This document shows positions 6,898-9,360 of a stretch of DNA of 9,360 nt, piece after piece. Within the stretch, counting starts at the first letter, position 1. Every line of letters begins with the position of its first letter. A program made the position numbers and the translations under genes. The notes beneath the pieces are model-generated. The model searched no databases. It worked only from the letters and a program-made list of their open reading frames with translations, and was not told the DNA's origin. Location: positions 1-9,360 of the forward strand of contig JAFARW010000200.1 in the NCBI GenBank assembly GCA_019245275.1. Direction: 5' to 3'. Source of the DNA: Vulcanimicrobiota bacterium (GTDB taxonomy: Bacteria; Vulcanimicrobiota; Vulcanimicrobiia; Vulcanimicrobiales; Vulcanimicrobiaceae).

Positions 6898-7422
6898 ATG
6901 CGTAACCTTCCCTTTTTGTTCGCGGTTGGCTTCGCACTAGCCGCAGTCCCCGCGCTCGCCGCCGATACAACGACGGTCTCGCCCGCCGAAAAACTTGGCA
7001 TGTTCGCCGGCTCGTGGCATTCCGAGGGAACAGTGCTGCCGGGTCCAAAACGGCTGCGTGTGACCGGAAGGATAACCTGCGCATGGTCTTCGACGGCGCA
7101 CGTGTTCCTGGTGTGCGATGGTGTTGCGGTCTTTCAGGACGATCCAACTGAACATCATCAGCTGTCCGTTTACACGTACGATACCCACTCGAAGCAATAC
7201 GGCTTTGCAAGCCTGACGACGAACCAAGTCACGAGTCCGGATTTGGCGCTCAGCGGCAATACATGGACGTATAGCCAGAAGACCACGAACGGCGGCACGA
7301 CAATGTATTCTCGGACGTTCAACACGTTTGAATCGTCGAAGCTGTATCGATACCGCGTCGAATCGAGCGCGGATAACATCCATTGGACTCTCATGATCGA
7401 AGGCATTTCGCGCCGCCTTTGA
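6898..7422 (+). CDS. Secreted DUF1579-like protein
   Basis: The 174-residue protein begins with a Sec signal peptide: basic MRN, hydrophobic core LPFLFAVGFALAAV, and cleavage likely after PALA (residue 21). The mature part starts with KLGMFAGSWHSEGTV, the 'size of the effect / GTW.GEG' opening typical of DUF1579 and related lipocalin-like beta-barrels. It continues as alternating beta-strands: RITCAWSSTAHVFLVCDGVAVF, HHQLSVYTYDTHSKQYGF, GNTWTYSQKTTNGG and SKLYRYRVESSADNIHWTLMIEG. Two cysteines, C61 and C73, sit on neighbouring strands and could form a disulfide after export. The function is not known; a small beta-barrel that binds a ligand is plausible. The start is set by GGAGAAGG. The stop codon overlaps the -35 element of the rpsO promoter, and no terminator separates the two genes, so some read-through into rpsO is likely. 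Confidence 0.82.
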   Translation: MRNLPFLFAVGFALAAVPALAADTTTVSPAEKLGMFAGSWHSEGTVLPGPKRLRVTGRITCAWSSTAHVFLVCDGVAVFQDDPTEHHQLSVYTYDTHSKQYGFASLTTNQVTSPDLALSGNTWTYSQKTTNGGTTMYSRTFNTFESSKLYRYRVESSADNIHWTLMIEGISRRL

Positions 7423-7448
7423 CAGGCTTCCGCAAGCTTTGGTATGAT
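7419..7448 (+). promoter_or_regulatory. Near-consensus sigma70 promoter of rpsO
   Basis: TTGACA at 7419-7424 matches the -35 consensus exactly and includes the stop codon of the preceding gene. TATGAT at 7443-7448 matches five of six bases of the -10 consensus. The spacing is 18 bases, and a TG at 7440-7441 one base before the -10 makes it an extended -10. Transcription would start near 7455. Confidence 0.8.
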
Positions 7449-7455
7449 GCGGCGG

Positions 7456-7493
7456 TCGCCGGGACGGACTGCCCTAGCCTGTACCCGAGGCGA
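7456..7493 (+). promoter_or_regulatory. Predicted hairpin in the rpsO mRNA leader
   Basis: TCGCC (7456-7460) can pair with GGCGA (7489-7493) and GGG (7461-7463) with CCC (7484-7486), leaving GA bulged. AC/GT and GG/CC pairs can extend the stem inward to a loop of about 10 bases. The hairpin would sit at the very 5' end of the transcript expected from the rpsO promoter. S15 autoregulates through leader structures in several bacteria, each with different folds, so this is a candidate S15 site. Pairing was done by eye. Confidence 0.45.
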
Positions 7494-7528
7494 GACTATC
7501 CTTGAATGAGGAGTTCAAAACTTTTCGC

Positions 7529-7798
7529 ATGCCGCTGACAAAAGAACAGAAATCGGAGATCGCCGCCAAATACGCGCGCAGTCCAGGTGATACAGGCTCC
7601 GCAGACGTGCAAGTCGCCGTGTTGACCGCATCGATCAACCAGTTGACCGAGCACTTAAAACTTCATAAGAAGGATCACCACAGTCGCCGTGGGCTGTTGC
7701 TGCAAGTCGGACAGCGCCGCCGCCTGTTAAGCTATCTACAGAAGACGGATCTCGAACGTTACCGTAAGCTGATCGCCGAATTAGGTCTGCGCCGCTAG
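7529..7798 (+). CDS. rpsO: Ribosomal protein S15
   Basis: S15 is a primary binder of the 16S rRNA central domain and helps assemble the 30S platform. The protein has the standard 89 residues, with the hallmark blocks DTGSADVQVAVLTASINQLT, LKLHKKDHHSRRGLLLQVGQ and RRRLLSYLQK, ending in LIAELGLRR. The ATG at 7529 agrees with the family N-terminus (MPLTKEQKSEI). An in-frame TTG at 7502 would add nine residues foreign to the family. A GAGGAG lies at 7508-7513 but 15 bases from the ATG, an unusually long spacing. The gene is not followed by pnp as in many bacteria; it appears to be a single-gene unit driven by its own promoter and facing a convergent gene. Confidence 0.97.
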   Translation: MPLTKEQKSEIAAKYARSPGDTGSADVQVAVLTASINQLTEHLKLHKKDHHSRRGLLLQVGQRRRLLSYLQKTDLERYRKLIAELGLRR

Positions 7799-7808
7799 CC
7801 TATCTGTG

Positions 7809-8315
7809 TCACCCTGAGCTTGTCGAAGGGGAACCAGAATGAAGCCGTTCCAGCTCGCGCCGCATCCCGCGTTCGCCGTCGCGCATCGTCCAATTGTGGT
7901 TCGCAGCAAACAGCGGCCGCATCAGCCAGCCGAATCTGCGAATGAACGGATGGTTCGCGCGCACACGCCAGTCGTAAGCCACGTTGACGTTTTGGCCGTC
8001 TTGGTCGATCTGCCAACGACCCGCACCGTCGAGATCACCGCTGGCGACTAACGTCGAGCCGTTTGGATAGTGAACTTCCGTGACTTCGTAGTGCCAGCGC
8101 AGCGTGTACGGCAACAGCCCTTTCGTCTCAATATCAACGATCTTGCCGAGCGAGTGTTCTCCGCCTTCGCGAACGATACTCACACGATTGTAAACGGACG
8201 GCCACCAGTGCGCAATGCGCGCCGTGTCTTCGAGGAGCGCTGATACCTCTTCGCAAGTTCCTTCGAAGCGCCACCGCGTCGTGAAATGATAAGCGTTGCG
8301 ATCGATGTCTTGCAA
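7809..8315 (-). CDS. SRPBCC-fold protein (polyketide cyclase/dehydrase-like)
   Basis: The 168 residues match the START-like SRPBCC fold, a helix-grip barrel that binds hydrophobic ligands. Visible family features are the opening YHFTTRWRFEGTCEEVSALL, the WWPSVY block (about 37-42), the TKGLLPYTLRWHYEV strand pair (about 64-78), STLVASGDLDGAGRW, VAYDWRVRA and the amphipathic C-terminal helix LMRPLFAANHNWTMRDGERG. The ligand and activity are unknown. The start is TTG, immediately after the TAG of ggt with no gap, so translation probably continues from ggt. The last residues (SPSTSSG) and the stop are encoded by the intergenic repeat and are not part of the fold. Confidence 0.85.
   Translation of the reverse strand: MQDIDRNAYHFTTRWRFEGTCEEVSALLEDTARIAHWWPSVYNRVSIVREGGEHSLGKIVDIETKGLLPYTLRWHYEVTEVHYPNGSTLVASGDLDGAGRWQIDQDGQNVNVAYDWRVRANHPFIRRFGWLMRPLFAANHNWTMRDGERGMRRELERLHSGSPSTSSG
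7810..7830. repeat. Intergenic repeat of the TTCGACAAGCTCAGGGTG type
   Basis: The plus strand reads CACCCTGAGCTTGTCGAAGGG. This sequence, and its complement, is one I recall as a widely scattered intergenic repeat in many environmental bacterial genomes, often between convergent genes. CCCT and AGGG at its ends can pair, giving a weak imperfect hairpin. It lies between rpsO and the SRPBCC gene and supplies the stop codon of the latter. Only one copy is in this window. Confidence 0.6.
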
Positions 8316-9360
8316 CTAGTATCCCAAAGCCGCGCCCGACGAACGCCGATGATCGGTACCGCCAGCGAGCAGCCGCGTTTTCGGATCGACGAGAATCGCT
8401 TGGGCGCTGCCCCAGGGCGCGTACTCTTTCAGACGATAACCCATCGCTTGCAACGCGGAGCGATCCGTCGCCGAGATCGCGGCCGGCTCAACTTCGATTT
8501 CGTCGGGCAACCACTGATGGTGAAAGCGCGGTGCATCGACGGCCGCTTGAACGTTCATGCCGTAGTCGATGACATTCTGCAGCACACCGAGCGTGATCGT
8601 GATGATGCGCGAGCCGCCTGGACTGCCGGTTACCATGAACAGTTCGCCGTCTTTCGTCACGATCGTCGGCGCCATCGACGAAAGCGGGCGTTTTCCGCCT
8701 TGCACTTCGTTACGCACTCCTTGCACTAACCCGTACAAGTTCGCAACGCCTACTTTGGCGGTGAAATCGTCCATCTCGTTGTTGAGCAGAAAGCCGGTAT
8801 CACCCGCGATTAGATCGGAGCCGAACGCATCGTTGATCGTGTAGGTAACGGCAACGGCATTGCCCCACCGGTCTACGATTGAATAATGCGTCGTTTCCTG
8901 ATGCTCTTGCACCGGCCCCAACCCCGCCGAAACCTGTGCGGAAGGCGTCGCACGATCGGGGAGAATTTGCGCCCGCAACTTTGTCGCGTACTCCGTGGAG
9001 AGCAGCTGCTCGATCGGATTGGGAACGAAGGCCGGATCGCCGAGGTACGTATTTCGATCGGCGTAGGCGCGCCTTTCGGCTTCGACAACATCATGAACAC
9101 TTCGCGCGGAATTCCAGCCGTACGTTGCGAGCGGGAAACCACTGACGATGTTGAGGATTTCACACATCGTGGTGCCGCCGGAGCTCGGCGGCGGCGAAGA
9201 AATGATGTCGTATCCGCGATAGCGGCAGTGTACCGGCGCCGATTCATCGACGCGATACGTCGAAAAATCGCGAAGCGTCAGAATGCCTCCGTGCGCACGA
9301 CTCGCCGAGACAATCTCTCGCGCAATTCGTCCACGATAAAACGCATCGGGCCCGTTTTCG
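8316..9360 (-). CDS. ggt: Gamma-glutamyltransferase, C-terminal part
   Basis: The enzyme cleaves and transfers the gamma-glutamyl group of glutathione and related compounds. It is made as a precursor that cuts itself into large and small subunits, normally in the periplasm or outside the cell. The frame runs off the right edge, so the signal peptide and most of the large subunit are missing; 347 residues are visible. These include GPDAFYRGRIAREIV and SSPPPSSGGTT of the large subunit. The nucleophile is the first Thr of ETTHYS (fragment residue 156, codon 8892-8894). Then come TYTINDAFG, LLNNEMDDF, the oxyanion serines in KRPLSSMAPT (fragment residues 227-228), GSPGGSRIITI and APRFHHQWLPDEI. 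The stretch between DDF and PLSS is long enough for a lid loop. The position of E. coli Gln430 is Glu here, as I recall in animal enzymes. All expected catalytic residues in view are present. Confidence 0.96.
   Translation of the reverse strand, partial: ENGPDAFYRGRIAREIVSASRAHGGILTLRDFSTYRVDESAPVHCRYRGYDIISSPPPSSGGTTMCEILNIVSGFPLATYGWNSARSVHDVVEAERRAYADRNTYLGDPAFVPNPIEQLLSTEYATKLRAQILPDRATPSAQVSAGLGPVQEHQETTHYSIVDRWGNAVAVTYTINDAFGSDLIAGDTGFLLNNEMDDFTAKVGVANLYGLVQGVRNEVQGGKRPLSSMAPTIVTKDGELFMVTGSPGGSRIITITLGVLQNVIDYGMNVQAAVDAPRFHHQWLPDEIEVEPAAISATDRSALQAMGYRLKEYAPWGSAQAILVDPKTRLLAGGTDHRRSSGAALGY

Noticed and set aside
7451..7460. GGCGGTCGCC as a terminator-like hairpin
   Set aside because: The loop would be only two bases and no T-run follows; the longer pairing from 7456 to 7493 is more plausible.
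7795..8016. Minus-strand frame ending in FDKLRVTQIG
   Set aside because: The tail is the repeat read in another frame, and the body overlaps the SRPBCC gene out of frame without any family features.
1..9360. CRISPR array, tRNA, insertion sequence or phage genes
   Set aside because: No regularly spaced repeats, no tRNA-like cloverleaf, and no transposase or integrase motifs were seen on either strand.

Overview
The window is GC-rich, gene-dense bacterial chromosome with almost no spare DNA. It carries twelve protein genes, two of them cut by the window edges. There are no RNA genes, transposases or CRISPR arrays. A C-terminal fragment resembling an outer-membrane beta-barrel at the left edge suggests a diderm. 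The gene mix (DNA polymerase X, FdhD, gamma-glutamyltransferase, SRPBCC and SDR proteins), the short spacing and the intergenic repeat at 7810-7830 fit poorly known soil or environmental phyla such as Eremiobacterota. That placement is a guess from overall character, not proven by any marker here.

Layout. The left edge (2-1235, plus strand) holds the 3' part of a porin-like barrel gene overlapping fdhD. Convergent with it is a minus-strand pair, polX followed by an alpha/beta hydrolase (3736 down to 1185). Those two are coupled by an ATGA overlap, and the hydrolase tail runs 51 bases into the antisense of fdhD. Divergent from polX is a plus-strand pair (3797-5004): an ABC-ATPase-like protein that has lost almost every ATP-binding and hydrolysis residue, coupled by ATGA to a six-helix membrane protein. 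It meets a minus-strand operon of three genes (6876 down to 5001): an SDR with a non-canonical active site, an XRE-like helix-turn-helix protein and a DJ-1/PfpI-family protein. The two transcription units meet with their stop codons interlocked in one TTAA.

The right part starts with a secreted small protein (6898-7422) whose start lies 21 bases from the divergent SDR start. Next comes rpsO (ribosomal protein S15), with a near-consensus sigma70 promoter overlapping the preceding stop codon and a leader that can fold into a hairpin. Convergent to rpsO are ggt (cut by the right edge) and an SRPBCC-fold protein placed directly after it. The last codons and stop of the SRPBCC gene are made by a short repeat lying between it and rpsO.

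Most genes look like ordinary housekeeping or accessory metabolism: DNA repair, molybdoenzyme maturation, glutathione turnover, carbonyl/oxidative stress and translation. The most unusual unit is the degenerate ABC-like protein with its membrane partner. The most unusual small-scale features are the repeat-derived gene end and the compact rpsO control region.
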